Below, piece by piece: positions 33,505 to 42,632 of a DNA stretch of 64,000 nt. The stretch comes from Eubacterium sp. GTDB taxonomy: Bacteria > Bacillota > Clostridia > Lachnospirales > Lachnospiraceae. How positions within the stretch are numbered: position 1 is the stretch's first letter; each line of letters begins with the position of its first letter. Under the pieces are notes generated by a model, which was given only the letters and a program-made list of their open reading frames with translations, was not told where the DNA came from and did not search any database. Location: the NCBI GenBank assembly GCA_017437905.1, contig JAFRWY010000046.1:1-64000 (forward strand). Direction: 5' to 3'. The translations under genes were made by a program, and so were the position numbers.

Positions 33505-35550
33505 ATGGAGACGATTTTTAAGGAATATCTGTTTGAAAAGCATATTCTGGTTCGTGAAGAGGGTACGGAGGAGGAGAATCCCTTCGAAAGCCTTTTTTCG
33601 CTGGCGAATCTTTTCAATATCCGGATCACGGAGGGAGAAAACCTGGTGCATTCGGATATGATCTCTTTTGCTGCGAAGCAGCTGGGGGAGGATGTACCGG
33701 AGCCCTTCTACAGGGGTTTTCCGAAAAGTGTTCGTGCGCTTTCCAGAGACCAGCTGATCTTCGATCAGATGATCCATTACGCTGTCACCTACGGCCTTGG
33801 TAACTTCTCCGAGGCAGGACATTCCCTGTTCGAGGAGCAGATGGAGCGGAGTGCATTTAACGAGAAGGCAGAAATAAAGGACTTCCGTATCGTGACGGAA
33901 AAAGAAGCAGTGGAGCTCCTTGGGGTGATGACGGACCAGCTGCTGGCAGGCACCCGTCCCATCAGTGAGTTTCAGTTTGATATGATCAGGGATTACATCA
34001 TGACCTATGATCATAAGGTGCAGAATGTGGCTTCCAAGGATACGGCGACCCTGCTTCTTCTGGATACCAGAAATTTACGGTTTGCGGAGTTTCTGTCCCT
34101 TTCGGATGTGATTCGGCTTGTGGATGCTCTGAATTACGAATACTATGAGAGTGAGAATCCGTATCAGCTGAACCTGAAGAATCAGGACAGGAAGTTTGTC
34201 ACGGCGCTGATACATAAGCTCTTTTCGCTGGGCCGCTGCAATCTGCGGGCCTGCTACGAGAAGAAGAAGGCGTGGAACGGACTGCTGCATCATTTGCATT
34301 TTAAGGCAACGAACGAAGAGGAGCAGGCCTTCCTGGGTGCCATGCGCGGAAAGGGAAATGAATCTGTATACTCCGATTTTGAGCGCGCCATGGCGGAGGA
34401 AAATATCACCGGGGCTGTCGATATCATGAAGAAGGAGAAGGGCTCCGGGGCAGTGCTTCGGAATCTGAATTATATCATCAGCCGCTGCAAGACCGTGGAG
34501 GATTTCGAGTATGTGATGAAGAATGTGGATTCGAACAATACCATCGTTCTGCTTCAGCTGATCATCGCCTACACGAATTATGACCGGAATCAGGCGGTCC
34601 GCACCTTTAAATTTACAAAGTATAACAAGCTCCGCGTCCATCAGGAGACGGAGGAGGAGATGCGCCGGCGGAAGTCCCACATTACGGTGGGCCAAGCGGA
34701 GATGCTGGCAAATGAACTGCGTGGTAAGCTGCAGCATCGCCTGGCAGGACGGTTGGGCAAGGTCTATATCGATGAGGAAATGCAGCGCTATGCTCTGCCC
34801 TTGCAGGAGACTGCATCCCAGGGTGGCTTCGGCGTGCTGACCCGCGGCACAAGACTCCCTATCGGGGAGATGAAGAAACTGCGCGCCTTTACCTACTGGG
34901 AGAAGGTGAACGACATCGATCTTTCCTGCTTTTCCATTGATACGAAGGGCATGCAGCACGAATTCTCCTGGAGGAGCATGGCTGAGAATCAGTCCGATGC
35001 CGTGACATTTTCAGGGGATGAAACCAGTGGATATAACGGCGGCTCGGAGTATTTCGACATCGACCTTGAGAAGTTTCGGAAGAAGTATCCGGATCACCGG
35101 TATCTGATCTTCTGTAACAATGTGTTCACGGGGATCAACTTCAGCAAATGCTTCTGCAAGGCAGGCTACATGCTGCGGGATACCGATGACTCCGGCTTTA
35201 TCTACGAGCCGAAGACCGTGCAGTCCTCCTTCCTTGTGAACTGTGAGAGTACCTTCGCTTACCTGTACGGCATTGATCTTACGACCAATGAATTCATCTG
35301 GCTGAATATGGCGAGAAACAGCAGTTCACGTGTGGCCGGTGACACCAGCATGCGCTTTCTCACGGATTATTTCCATGTCACCGATGCCATGAGCGTCTAC
35401 GACTTCTTCCGGATGATGGCAACGGAGCGGGTTTTCGACCCGACCAAGGCCGATGTGGTTGTTACAAATAAGACGGTCGAGGTTCCGGAGGGCGTGGAGG
35501 TTATCCGCGAATACGACTTTGAGAAGATGATCGCTCTGATGAATGCATAG
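33505..35550 (+). CDS. helical-repeat protein with C-terminal TerD-like domain
   Basis: A 681-residue soluble protein. Residues 1 to about 430 are alpha-helical with repeat-like character and a conserved-looking GSGAVLRNLNYIIS at about 313-326. The C-terminal third has a TerD/TerE-type stress domain: GTRLPIGEMKKLRAF, DIDLSCFSIDTKG (about 470-482), FSGDETSGYNGGSEYFDIDL (about 502-521) and VFTGINFSKCF. TerD domains bind calcium in tellurite/stress systems; homologous actinobacterial proteins with the same layout exist, function unknown. It lies 120 nt after the permuted tRNA-like RNA. Binding of that RNA is inference; a true TROVE domain or vWA MIDAS is not evident. Confidence 0.8.
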   Translation: METIFKEYLFEKHILVREEGTEEENPFESLFSLANLFNIRITEGENLVHSDMISFAAKQLGEDVPEPFYRGFPKSVRALSRDQLIFDQMIHYAVTYGLGNFSEAGHSLFEEQMERSAFNEKAEIKDFRIVTEKEAVELLGVMTDQLLAGTRPISEFQFDMIRDYIMTYDHKVQNVASKDTATLLLLDTRNLRFAEFLSLSDVIRLVDALNYEYYESENPYQLNLKNQDRKFVTALIHKLFSLGRCNLRACYEKKKAWNGLLHHLHFKATNEEEQAFLGAMRGKGNESVYSDFERAMAEENITGAVDIMKKEKGSGAVLRNLNYIISRCKTVEDFEYVMKNVDSNNTIVLLQLIIAYTNYDRNQAVRTFKFTKYNKLRVHQETEEEMRRRKSHITVGQAEMLANELRGKLQHRLAGRLGKVYIDEEMQRYALPLQETASQGGFGVLTRGTRLPIGEMKKLRAFTYWEKVNDIDLSCFSIDTKGMQHEFSWRSMAENQSDAVTFSGDETSGYNGGSEYFDIDLEKFRKKYPDHRYLIFCNNVFTGINFSKCFCKAGYMLRDTDDSGFIYEPKTVQSSFLVNCESTFAYLYGIDLTTNEFIWLNMARNSSSRVAGDTSMRFLTDYFHVTDAMSVYDFFRMMATERVFDPTKADVVVTNKTVEVPEGVEVIREYDFEKMIALMNA

Positions 35551-35581
35551 AATGATGGCCGGGTCACGGATAAACTCATTC

Positions 35582-35610
35582 TTGCAATCGTCCATGGAAT
35601 GTGGTATAGT
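35582..35610 (+). promoter_or_regulatory. promoter of tRNA-Thr
   Basis: TTGCAA (35582-35587), 17 nt, TATAGT (35605-35610), 22 nt before the tRNA. Confidence 0.65.
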
Positions 35611-35632
35611 TCAATGGTGCTTAAAGCCAACT

Positions 35633-35705
35633 GCTTCCGTGGCTCAGTCGGTAGAGCGATTGATTCGTAATCAATAGATCACGGGTTCGAGTCCCGTCGG
35701 AAGCT
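35633..35705 (+). tRNA. tRNA-Thr (anticodon CGU)
   Basis: A complete 73-nt cloverleaf: acceptor GCTTCCG/CGGAAGC, D arm GCTC/GAGC, anticodon stem ATTGA/TCAAT with loop TTCGTAA (anticodon CGT), T arm ACGGG-TTCGAGT-CCCGT, discriminator T. No CCA is encoded. Confidence 0.95.
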
Positions 35706-35716
35706 CGAAACACAAG

Positions 35717-35748
35717 GTGCGATCCGTTCATCGGATTGCACTTTTTTC
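35717..35748 (+). terminator. terminator after tRNA-Thr
   Basis: GTGCGATCCG (35717-35726) pairs with CGGATTGCAC (35732-35741) with one G-U, then TTTTTT. Confidence 0.8.
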
Positions 35749-35770
35749 GTTTCTTCACACGCATTTCGTT

Positions 35771-35799
35771 TTGTAAATGGTACCCACATTTGGTATAAT
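35771..35799 (+). promoter_or_regulatory. promoter before the DUF5662-like gene
   Basis: TTGTAA (35771-35776), 17 nt, TATAAT (35794-35799). A dispersed repeat half copy lies at 35807-35840 in the leader. Confidence 0.6.
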
Positions 35800-35858
35800 A
35801 GACCTTGTCATTCCGAACGCGAAGCGTGAGGAGGCTATCCGGTATAAAGGAGATCATC

Positions 35859-36437
35859 ATGTCTGATACAAAGAAGTATCTTTCAAATGCATATAATCAT
35901 TTTAAGACCATCACCCGCCACAAGATTGAAGTAGGAAAGAACTGCTTCCGCTGCGGCCTGTATCGTCAGGGGATCATGCACGACCTTTCGAAGTACGGTC
36001 CCTCCGAATTCCTGATGGGTGTGAAGTATTATCAGGGGAACCGAAGTCCCAATGATGCGGAGCGGGAGGATAAGGGTGTGACCACCTCCTGGCTCCATCA
36101 TAAAGGCCGGAACAAGCACCACCTGGAGTACTGGGTGGATTATTCCGCGGATCGCAGCATTTCCGGTATGGTGGGAATGAAGATGCCGGATAATTATATT
36201 GCGGAAATGTTCTGCGACCGTGTGGCGGCCAGCAAGATCTATCAGGGCGATGACTACACGGATGCGTCCGCTTTGAATTACTTTTACAGAGGACGCAGCA
36301 AGACCATGCTTCACCCTTATACCGCGAAGAAGCTGGAGATGCTTCTTAAGAAGCTGGCGGAAGAGGGCGAGGACGCTGCCTTCCGTTATGTGAAACGATA
36401 TATGAAAGCTTACCGGAAATATAAGAAACGTAAGTGA
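35859..36437 (+). CDS. DUF5662 family protein
   Basis: A 192-residue cytoplasmic protein rich in His and Asp: HDLSKYGPSEF near residue 46 and TTSWLHHKGRNKHHLEYW near 82 look like metal-binding stretches. This matches the uncharacterised DUF5662 family of Firmicutes. ATG 35859 is preceded by AAAGGAGAT and gives MSDTKKYLSNAYNHFK; the frame is open from 35805. Confidence 0.8.
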   Translation: MSDTKKYLSNAYNHFKTITRHKIEVGKNCFRCGLYRQGIMHDLSKYGPSEFLMGVKYYQGNRSPNDAEREDKGVTTSWLHHKGRNKHHLEYWVDYSADRSISGMVGMKMPDNYIAEMFCDRVAASKIYQGDDYTDASALNYFYRGRSKTMLHPYTAKKLEMLLKKLAEEGEDAAFRYVKRYMKAYRKYKKRK

Positions 36438-36497
36438 CGGTATTTTGTCATCCTGAACCCCGAAGGGGTGAAGGATCTTAAAGAATAGAGGAACCAT

Positions 36498-39400
36498 ATG
36501 GCATTTACACATTTACATGTGCATACGGAATACAGTCTGCTGGACGGATCCGCCAAGATCAAGCCGCTGGTAAAACGGGCGAAGGAGCTTGGCTTTGATT
36601 CGCTTGCCATCACGGATCATGGCGTCATGTACGGCGCCATCGATTTTTATAAGGCCTGCCGTGCGGAAGGGATCCGCCCCATCCTCGGGTGTGAGGTCTA
36701 CGTGTCCCCCGGCTCCCGGTTCGACCGGGAACTCGGAAGTGAAGATGAACGGTATTACCATCTGATCCTTCTTGCGGAAACGGATGAAGGCTACCGGAAC
36801 CTCTGCAAGATCGTATCCAAGGGCTTTACCGAGGGCTTCTACTACAAGCCCCGCGTGGACCGTCAGGTGCTGGCGGAGTTTCATGAGGGCCTGATCTGTC
36901 TTTCAGCCTGCCTGCAGGGAGAGGTGGCGGTGAATATCCGCCGCGGCCTGTATGAGGAGGCGGTGAAGACCGCGCTCTGGTACAGGGACACCTTCGGTCC
37001 GGACAATTATTTCCTGGAAATGCAGGACCACGGCCTTTCCGAGGATTCCATGGTGAATCAGGGCGTGATGCGGATCTCACGGGAGACGGGGATCCCCATG
37101 GTCTGTACAAATGATTCGCATTATATCTATGCGGAGGACTGGGAAGCACACGATGTCCTTCTCTGCATCCAGACCAACCGGAAGGTGCAGGAGGAGAACC
37201 GCATGCGCTACGAGGGGGGGAATTACTACCTGAAGAGCGAGGAGGAAATGGCGGCTCTGTTCCCCTATGCACCGGAGGCGCTGGCGAATACCCGGAAGAT
37301 CGCAGACAGATGCAACGTGAACATCGTATTCGGGGAGCATAAGATCCCCCGGTTCGACGTGCCCGAAGGATATACGGCGGAGAGTTATCTCCGGGAACTC
37401 TGTGAGACGGGACTTGCGGAACGCTATGACCCGGTGACGCCGGAGCTTAAGGAACGTCTGGAGCATGAACTGTCCGTGATCACAAATATGGGCTTTGTGG
37501 ACTATTTCCTGATCGTGTGGGACTTCATCAAGTATGCCCGGAGCGTCGGGATCATGGTTGGTCCGGGACGTGGCTCCGCGGCAGGAAGTATCGTATCCTA
37601 TGCCCTGAAGATCACCAACATCGATCCGATCCGGTACGATCTGCTCTTTGAGCGGTTCCTGAATCCGGAGCGTGTTACCATGCCGGATATTGACGTGGAT
37701 TTCGCCGATGAACGTCGTCAGGAAGTGATCGACTATGTCACCCGGAAATACGGGGAGGAAATGGTGGTCCAGATCGTCACCTTCGGTACCCTGGCAGCCA
37801 GAAACTGCATCCGGGATGTGGGACGGGCGCTGGACATTTCCTATAAAACCTGTGATCTGGTGGCAAAGTCCATCCCCATGGAACTGGGCATGACCATCGG
37901 ACTGGCTCTGGAGAAGAGTGCGGATTTCCGTAAATATTATGAAGAAAATGAAGATGTGAAATACCTCGTGGATATCGCCCGTCAGCTGGAGGGGCTTCCG
38001 CGGCATGCTTCCATGCATGCGGCCGGTGTCGTGATCGGCCGGGAACCTATTGTGGATTTTGTGCCCCTGTCCAAGAACAGCGATGCGGTCACCACCCAGT
38101 ACAACATGACCACCATAGAGGAACTGGGACTCCTGAAGATGGATTTTCTGGGGATCCGTACCCTCACCGTGATCCAGGACGCCGTAGCCTCCGTGAAGGA
38201 GCGCCTGGGGGTTGAAATCGATGTGGATCACCTGGATATGGACGATCCGAAGGTATATGAAATGATCTCCGAAGGCAAGACCGCCGGCGTCTTCCAGCTG
38301 GAGTCCAGCGGTATGCAGAGCTTCATGCGGGAGCTTCGGCCGAGAAATATGGAAGATGTCATCGCCGGAATCTCTCTCTACCGGCCGGGTCCCATGGACT
38401 TTATCCCCCAGTATGTGAAGGCCCAGTCCCATCCGGAGGAGGTGACCTACGATACTCCGCTGCTGGAAGATATCCTGAAGCCCACCTACGGCTGTATCGT
38501 TTATCAGGAACAGGTTATGCAGATCGTTATGAAGCTGGCAGGGTATTCCCTTGGCCGGTCCGATCTGGTGCGCCGCGCCATGTCCAAGAAGAAGGCGGAC
38601 GTGATGGCGAAGGAGCGGGAGTATTTCGTTTACGGAAATGAGGAGCTGGGCGTTCCGGGCTGCATCAAAAACGGTGTGCCGGAAGCCGTTGCGAATAAGA
38701 TCTTCGATGAGATGGCCGCGTTCGCCAGCTATGCATTTAACAAATCCCATGCGGCTGCATATGCAGTCGTTGCCTATGAGACGGCGTACCTGAAATGCTA
38801 CTATCCGCTGGACTTTATGGCTGCGCTTCTTACTTCGGTGCGGAGCAACAGCCCGAAGCTTGCGAATTATATCGAGGCGGTGAAGCGGATGGGGATCCGC
38901 CTGCTGCCGCCGGATGTGAATAAGGGCCGGGGAGAATTCTCCGTGGACAGCGGAGGGATCCGCTACGGCATGTCTGCGGTAAAATCCGTGGGCGATACGG
39001 TGGTGGAAGAAATCCTTCGGGAAAGGGAAGCAAACGGTCCCTTTGCGGATCTGGCCGATTTTATCCGGAGGCTGTCCAACAAGGAAGCCAATAAGAGAAC
39101 CATAGAGAGCTTTATCTACGCCGGAGCCTTCGACAGCTTCGGACAGAACCGGAGACAGATGATCCTGATGTTCCCGGAGATCGTGGATCAGGCCAACCTG
39201 GAGAAGAAGCAGAGCATGACGGGACAGATGTCGCTGATGGATTTCCTCGGGGAAGAAGAGGTGCAGAAGACGAAGATCACCTATCCCAATATGCCGGAAT
39301 TCCCGAAGGAGGAGATCCTGCAGAAGGAGAAGGAAGTGCTGGGCATCTATGTCAGCGGACATCCCCTCGACTCCTACAAGGATCTGGTGGACCGGTATGC

Positions 39401-39971
39401 TACGGCCTCCACGCTGGACTTTGTCCCGGAGGAAGATACGGGGACCACGGTCGCGAAGGATAATATGAACTATACCATGTGCGGTATAGTGGAACAGATC
39501 AATGTGAAGATGACCCGGAACAACGAAGCCATGGCCTTTGTGACCCTGGAGGATCTGTACGGACAGATCGAAGTGGTGGTCTTCCCGAAGGTTTACGATA
39601 CGGCCCGTCTCTCCCTGGAGATCAACAAGGGGATCCTGGTTCGCGGACGCGCCTCCATTTCCGAGGAAGAGGGGAAACTGCTGGCTTCCGAGATCCAGTC
39701 CTTTGACCAGCTGATGCGTCAGATGGAGGATGAGTCGAAGGAACTCTGGCTGCTGGTGCAGAACTATCAGAGCCTGCAGGGCGTCAAGAACGAACTGGAG
39801 CAGCTGCTGTCGGAGAAGCCGGGACGGACACCGGTTTATGTTCAACTGAAGGAAGAGAGAAAGCGTGTGGCGATCCGTCGGACCGTCCATGTGGATGACA
39901 GTCTCCTGAAACGTCTGCAGCTGGAATACGGTGAGAATTCCGTGCTTGTGCGGGATGCGAAGAAGCAGTAG
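36498..39971 (+). CDS. dnaE: DNA polymerase III subunit alpha
   Basis: Replicative polymerase of the DnaE type, 1157 residues. The PHP domain opens the protein (HLHVHTEYSLLDGSAK). The catalytic Asp motif is MPDIDVDFADERR near residue 397, followed by the palm/fingers and the helix-hairpin-helix region. The C-terminal OB domain (YTMCGIVEQINVKMT...) is near residue 990. AGAGGA precedes the ATG. The preceding spacer holds a half copy of the dispersed repeat. Large antisense open frames over the gene are codon-bias shadows. Confidence 0.97.
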   Translation: MAFTHLHVHTEYSLLDGSAKIKPLVKRAKELGFDSLAITDHGVMYGAIDFYKACRAEGIRPILGCEVYVSPGSRFDRELGSEDERYYHLILLAETDEGYRNLCKIVSKGFTEGFYYKPRVDRQVLAEFHEGLICLSACLQGEVAVNIRRGLYEEAVKTALWYRDTFGPDNYFLEMQDHGLSEDSMVNQGVMRISRETGIPMVCTNDSHYIYAEDWEAHDVLLCIQTNRKVQEENRMRYEGGNYYLKSEEEMAALFPYAPEALANTRKIADRCNVNIVFGEHKIPRFDVPEGYTAESYLRELCETGLAERYDPVTPELKERLEHELSVITNMGFVDYFLIVWDFIKYARSVGIMVGPGRGSAAGSIVSYALKITNIDPIRYDLLFERFLNPERVTMPDIDVDFADERRQEVIDYVTRKYGEEMVVQIVTFGTLAARNCIRDVGRALDISYKTCDLVAKSIPMELGMTIGLALEKSADFRKYYEENEDVKYLVDIARQLEGLPRHASMHAAGVVIGREPIVDFVPLSKNSDAVTTQYNMTTIEELGLLKMDFLGIRTLTVIQDAVASVKERLGVEIDVDHLDMDDPKVYEMISEGKTAGVFQLESSGMQSFMRELRPRNMEDVIAGISLYRPGPMDFIPQYVKAQSHPEEVTYDTPLLEDILKPTYGCIVYQEQVMQIVMKLAGYSLGRSDLVRRAMSKKKADVMAKEREYFVYGNEELGVPGCIKNGVPEAVANKIFDEMAAFASYAFNKSHAAAYAVVAYETAYLKCYYPLDFMAALLTSVRSNSPKLANYIEAVKRMGIRLLPPDVNKGRGEFSVDSGGIRYGMSAVKSVGDTVVEEILREREANGPFADLADFIRRLSNKEANKRTIESFIYAGAFDSFGQNRRQMILMFPEIVDQANLEKKQSMTGQMSLMDFLGEEEVQKTKITYPNMPEFPKEEILQKEKEVLGIYVSGHPLDSYKDLVDRYATASTLDFVPEEDTGTTVAKDNMNYTMCGIVEQINVKMTRNNEAMAFVTLEDLYGQIEVVVFPKVYDTARLSLEINKGILVRGRASISEEEGKLLASEIQSFDQLMRQMEDESKELWLLVQNYQSLQGVKNELEQLLSEKPGRTPVYVQLKEERKRVAIRRTVHVDDSLLKRLQLEYGENSVLVRDAKKQ

Positions 39972-40049
39972 ATTTCATACGGTGGGCATCATGTCATTCT
40001 GTCTGAGGAGCAGAGTGACGAAGGATCTTAGCGGATACAGGAGAGTGAA

Positions 40050-40829
40050 ATGATCACATCGCTGACCAACGATACAGTAAAATATGTGGACAAGCTGAAG
40101 AAAAAGGCTTCCTTCCGTCGGGAGGAGGGCAGCTTTGTTGTGGAGGGAATCCGCATGATCCGTGAGGTTCCGGCGGAACTTCGCCGCATGCTCTTCGTAA
40201 CGGAAGAATCAAAAAAAAGGTTTCCGGAACTAAGTGACTGGTGTGACCGTGTGGAGACCGTGTCCGACGGTGTTCTGCAGAAACTGTCCGATACACAGAC
40301 ACCCCAGGGCATGCTGGCCGTGGTCCGGATCCCGGATATGAAGGAGACGGAAGAAGTACCGGGAGGGATCCCTCTTATTCTGGTGCTGGACGGTCTGCAG
40401 GATCCCGGAAATGTGGGGACCCTTATCCGTACCGCGGAGGCCTTCGGTGCCACGGAGGTGCTTCTCGGCGCAAATGCGGCGGATCCCTTCAGTCCGAAGG
40501 TGGTACGCAGTACCATGGGATCGATCTTCCGGGTGCCGGTCCGTATCACGGAGGATCTGGTATCGGAGCTGGAACGTTTGAAAGAAAGGGGCGTAAGCGT
40601 GATCGGAACGCACCTGAACGGACAGGACTTTTATGCAGCGGATCTGACCGGACCGGTGGCGATCCTGATCGGAAATGAAGGGAACGGACTTTCCGATGCG
40701 GTGGCGGCGACAGCTGACATCCTGGTGCGGATTCCCATGGAGGGACAGGTGGAATCCCTCAATGCAGCCATCAGCGGTTCCGTGGTCGGCTACGAGATTT
40801 TGCGGCAGAGGAGAAGAAAAGGTCACTGA
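40050..40829 (+). CDS. TrmH/SpoU-family RNA 2'-O-methyltransferase
   Basis: A 259-residue SPOUT methyltransferase acting on rRNA or tRNA. An N-terminal substrate-binding domain with SFVVEGIRMIRE is followed by the three SpoU motifs: LDGLQDPGNVGTLIRTAEAFG, ILIGNEGNGLS and IPMEGQVESLNAAISGSVV. The target nucleotide is not predictable. It lies just after dnaE, separated by a repeat element. Confidence 0.94.
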   Translation: MITSLTNDTVKYVDKLKKKASFRREEGSFVVEGIRMIREVPAELRRMLFVTEESKKRFPELSDWCDRVETVSDGVLQKLSDTQTPQGMLAVVRIPDMKETEEVPGGIPLILVLDGLQDPGNVGTLIRTAEAFGATEVLLGANAADPFSPKVVRSTMGSIFRVPVRITEDLVSELERLKERGVSVIGTHLNGQDFYAADLTGPVAILIGNEGNGLSDAVAATADILVRIPMEGQVESLNAAISGSVVGYEILRQRRRKGH

Positions 40830-40917
40830 TTTTTACGTAATTAGAGAATTGTCTATGTAATATCCCGCCTTTTGGGATAGAATGGTATTAGAAATATGAC
40901 AGAAAGAGGGCCGGACT

Positions 40918-41298
40918 ATGTATGAACGCTGTGCTCTGTCGGAGTGCGAACTGGTCACCATGCGCTGTGTGTGGAACCTTGGGGATCGTGCAACGGCATT
41001 TAATGTGATCAACATGCTTGCCGAGGATTACGGCTTGCAGTATAAAGAAACAACTGTTTACACATTTCTGAAGAAACTGAAGGAGAAGGGCTTCGTGGAT
41101 ACCCGACGTCAGGGCGTGACCTACTATGTCCCAAAGGTCTCCGAAGAGACCTTCCAGAAGGAGATGGCGAAGAAATTGCTGAACTTCTGGTACAACGGTG
41201 ATATCGCAGGTGCTGTGCGGGCTGTGGTGGAGGGAGAAACGATTTCCCGAAAGGATGCCAAAAGTATCCGGGACGCGTTGAGGCAGTCGAATGAATGA
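40918..41298 (+). CDS. BlaI/MecI-type transcriptional repressor
   Basis: A 126-residue winged-helix protein. LSECELVTMRCVWNLGDRAT, YKETTVYTFLKKLKEKGFV and VTYYVPKVSEETFQK match the penicillinase-repressor family. No BlaR1-type sensor protease is nearby, so the cue is unknown. AGAGGGCCGG precedes the ATG. Confidence 0.85.
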   Translation: MYERCALSECELVTMRCVWNLGDRATAFNVINMLAEDYGLQYKETTVYTFLKKLKEKGFVDTRRQGVTYYVPKVSEETFQKEMAKKLLNFWYNGDIAGAVRAVVEGETISRKDAKSIRDALRQSNE

Positions 41299-41354
41299 TG
41301 TATAATTCTGCGGGAGTGATATCTGTACGAACGGGTGTCATTCTCGCAGTTTAT

Positions 41355-41510
41355 TTGCGCGATACGGCCGTCAAGCGCGTGCCGTGCTTGCACGAGTACG
41401 CATTTGACGGCCAACGCGACATCGAGTAGGAGAGGAATCTCTCATCCACTCGATTGCGCGATACGGCCGTCAGGCGCGTGCCGTACCTGCACGAGTACAC
41501 ATTTGACGGC
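41355..41510. repeat. paired 57-bp palindromic repeats with inner element copy
   Basis: TTGCGCGATACGGCCGTCA...CATTTGACGGC occurs at 41355-41411 and 41454-41510. Each forms a hairpin (GCCGTCAA with TTTGACGGC) with a GTGC-TTGCACG tip. Between them, 41418-41456 is the second copy of the palindrome at 25699-25738. No gene is visible in 41299-41564. Confidence 0.75.
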
Positions 41511-41564
41511 TTCGTTAACCCGGGATGTCGGAAGCACAGGGGAAAGGTAACATAGGAGAATCGT

Positions 41565-42017
41565 ATGTCAGAATCTGGCAAGTTGAAAAAAACATTTATT
41601 ATTCTGGTGCTCGCAGGCTTTTTAGGCGGGATATTGATCGAGCTGCTTATCGGTTTATGCATGTCGTCCGGGGAATCAATCTTTGATGACAAGCTGAAGC
41701 TCCTGATCAATTTAGTCGGATCGGGTATCTACGGCGCAGTCGCCATGGGAGGTTCCATCGTTTACCATATAGAGAAATGGGGTCTCTTCCGGGTGACGGT
41801 TACGCATTACATACTCACGCTGGTCGCATTTCTCATAACGAATTCACTTCTCGGGTGGTTCAGCTCGGATATCCTGCTTATTGTAATCGTGGCCTTTACG
41901 GTAGCATACCTGATTATCTGGATCGTTGAGGTCATCATCTGGACCCGAAGGATCAGAAAGATGAACCGGAATCTGGAACTCCTGAACAGGGAAGGGAAGG
42001 AGGACGGGAATCAGTGA
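41565..42017 (+). CDS. DUF3021 membrane protein
   Basis: A 150-residue protein with four membrane helices (about 10-30, 45-68, 78-98, 105-128) and a charged C-terminus. Size, topology and position before a LytTR gene match DUF3021. Such pairs resemble LytTR regulatory systems in which the membrane protein restrains the DNA-binding partner. AGGAGAATC precedes the ATG; the 3' end overlaps the next gene by 4 nt. Confidence 0.85.
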   Translation: MSESGKLKKTFIILVLAGFLGGILIELLIGLCMSSGESIFDDKLKLLINLVGSGIYGAVAMGGSIVYHIEKWGLFRVTVTHYILTLVAFLITNSLLGWFSSDILLIVIVAFTVAYLIIWIVEVIIWTRRIRKMNRNLELLNREGKEDGNQ

Positions 42018-42484
42018 AGAACAGAGCAAAGATCGAAGTAATCCTCGATGACAGATATGCGGAACCCAGGATCGTGATCTATGCGAATGAGAGAACGGAC
42101 CGGATTGACAGCATTATTGAAGCGATTGAAAAGGCATCGGAGAACGAATACCCGAGAATTGCCGTGATGAAGGAGAATGATGTGGTTCTTCTCCCCCAAC
42201 GGGAGATCGTCCGGGTACATACGGAAGGTCGGAGAGTAGTACTGGAAACCGATAAGGAAAGCTATCATGTGAGCAGGACGCTTTCAGCGATGGAGGAGCT
42301 GCTGAATAAGGACCGCTTCATCCGGATCTCCCAGTCGGAGATCATCAATCTGTATAAGGTGAAACGGTTCGAGTTCAGGATGGTGGGAACGGTAGGGATC
42401 GAGTTTGAAAACGGAGTGAAGACCTGGGCTGCCAGGAGTCGTGTAAAGGCAATCAAACAGGTGTTGAACAGGAATATTGGGTAA
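42014..42484 (+). CDS. LytTR-domain DNA-binding regulator
   Basis: A 156-residue protein starting at GTG 42014. The C-terminal 100 residues form a LytTR domain (REIVRVHTEGRRVVLETDK, RTLSAMEELLNKDRFIRISQSEIINL, VGIEFENG). There is no receiver domain. It overlaps the DUF3021 gene. It may control its own operon or the surface protein that follows; this is inference. Confidence 0.88.
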   Translation: MKNRAKIEVILDDRYAEPRIVIYANERTDRIDSIIEAIEKASENEYPRIAVMKENDVVLLPQREIVRVHTEGRRVVLETDKESYHVSRTLSAMEELLNKDRFIRISQSEIINLYKVKRFEFRMVGTVGIEFENGVKTWAARSRVKAIKQVLNRNIG

Positions 42485-42632
42485 TAACCAAATACACACG
42501 AAAAATGACCGAATACCGGATATTGACACATAATCCTGTCTTTTTTGATAGAATTATGGCATGGTTTCGGCAGGCAAGTGCCGGAACAAAAAGGGTATTT
42601 GAAGTTTATTTTACTTGAGGAGGTACGTGTGT

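Noticed and set aside
33505..35550. Ro60/TROVE protein
   Set aside because: No vWA MIDAS (DxSxS) and only a weak TROVE-like word; the C-terminus is clearly TerD-like. TROVE homology is left as a question.
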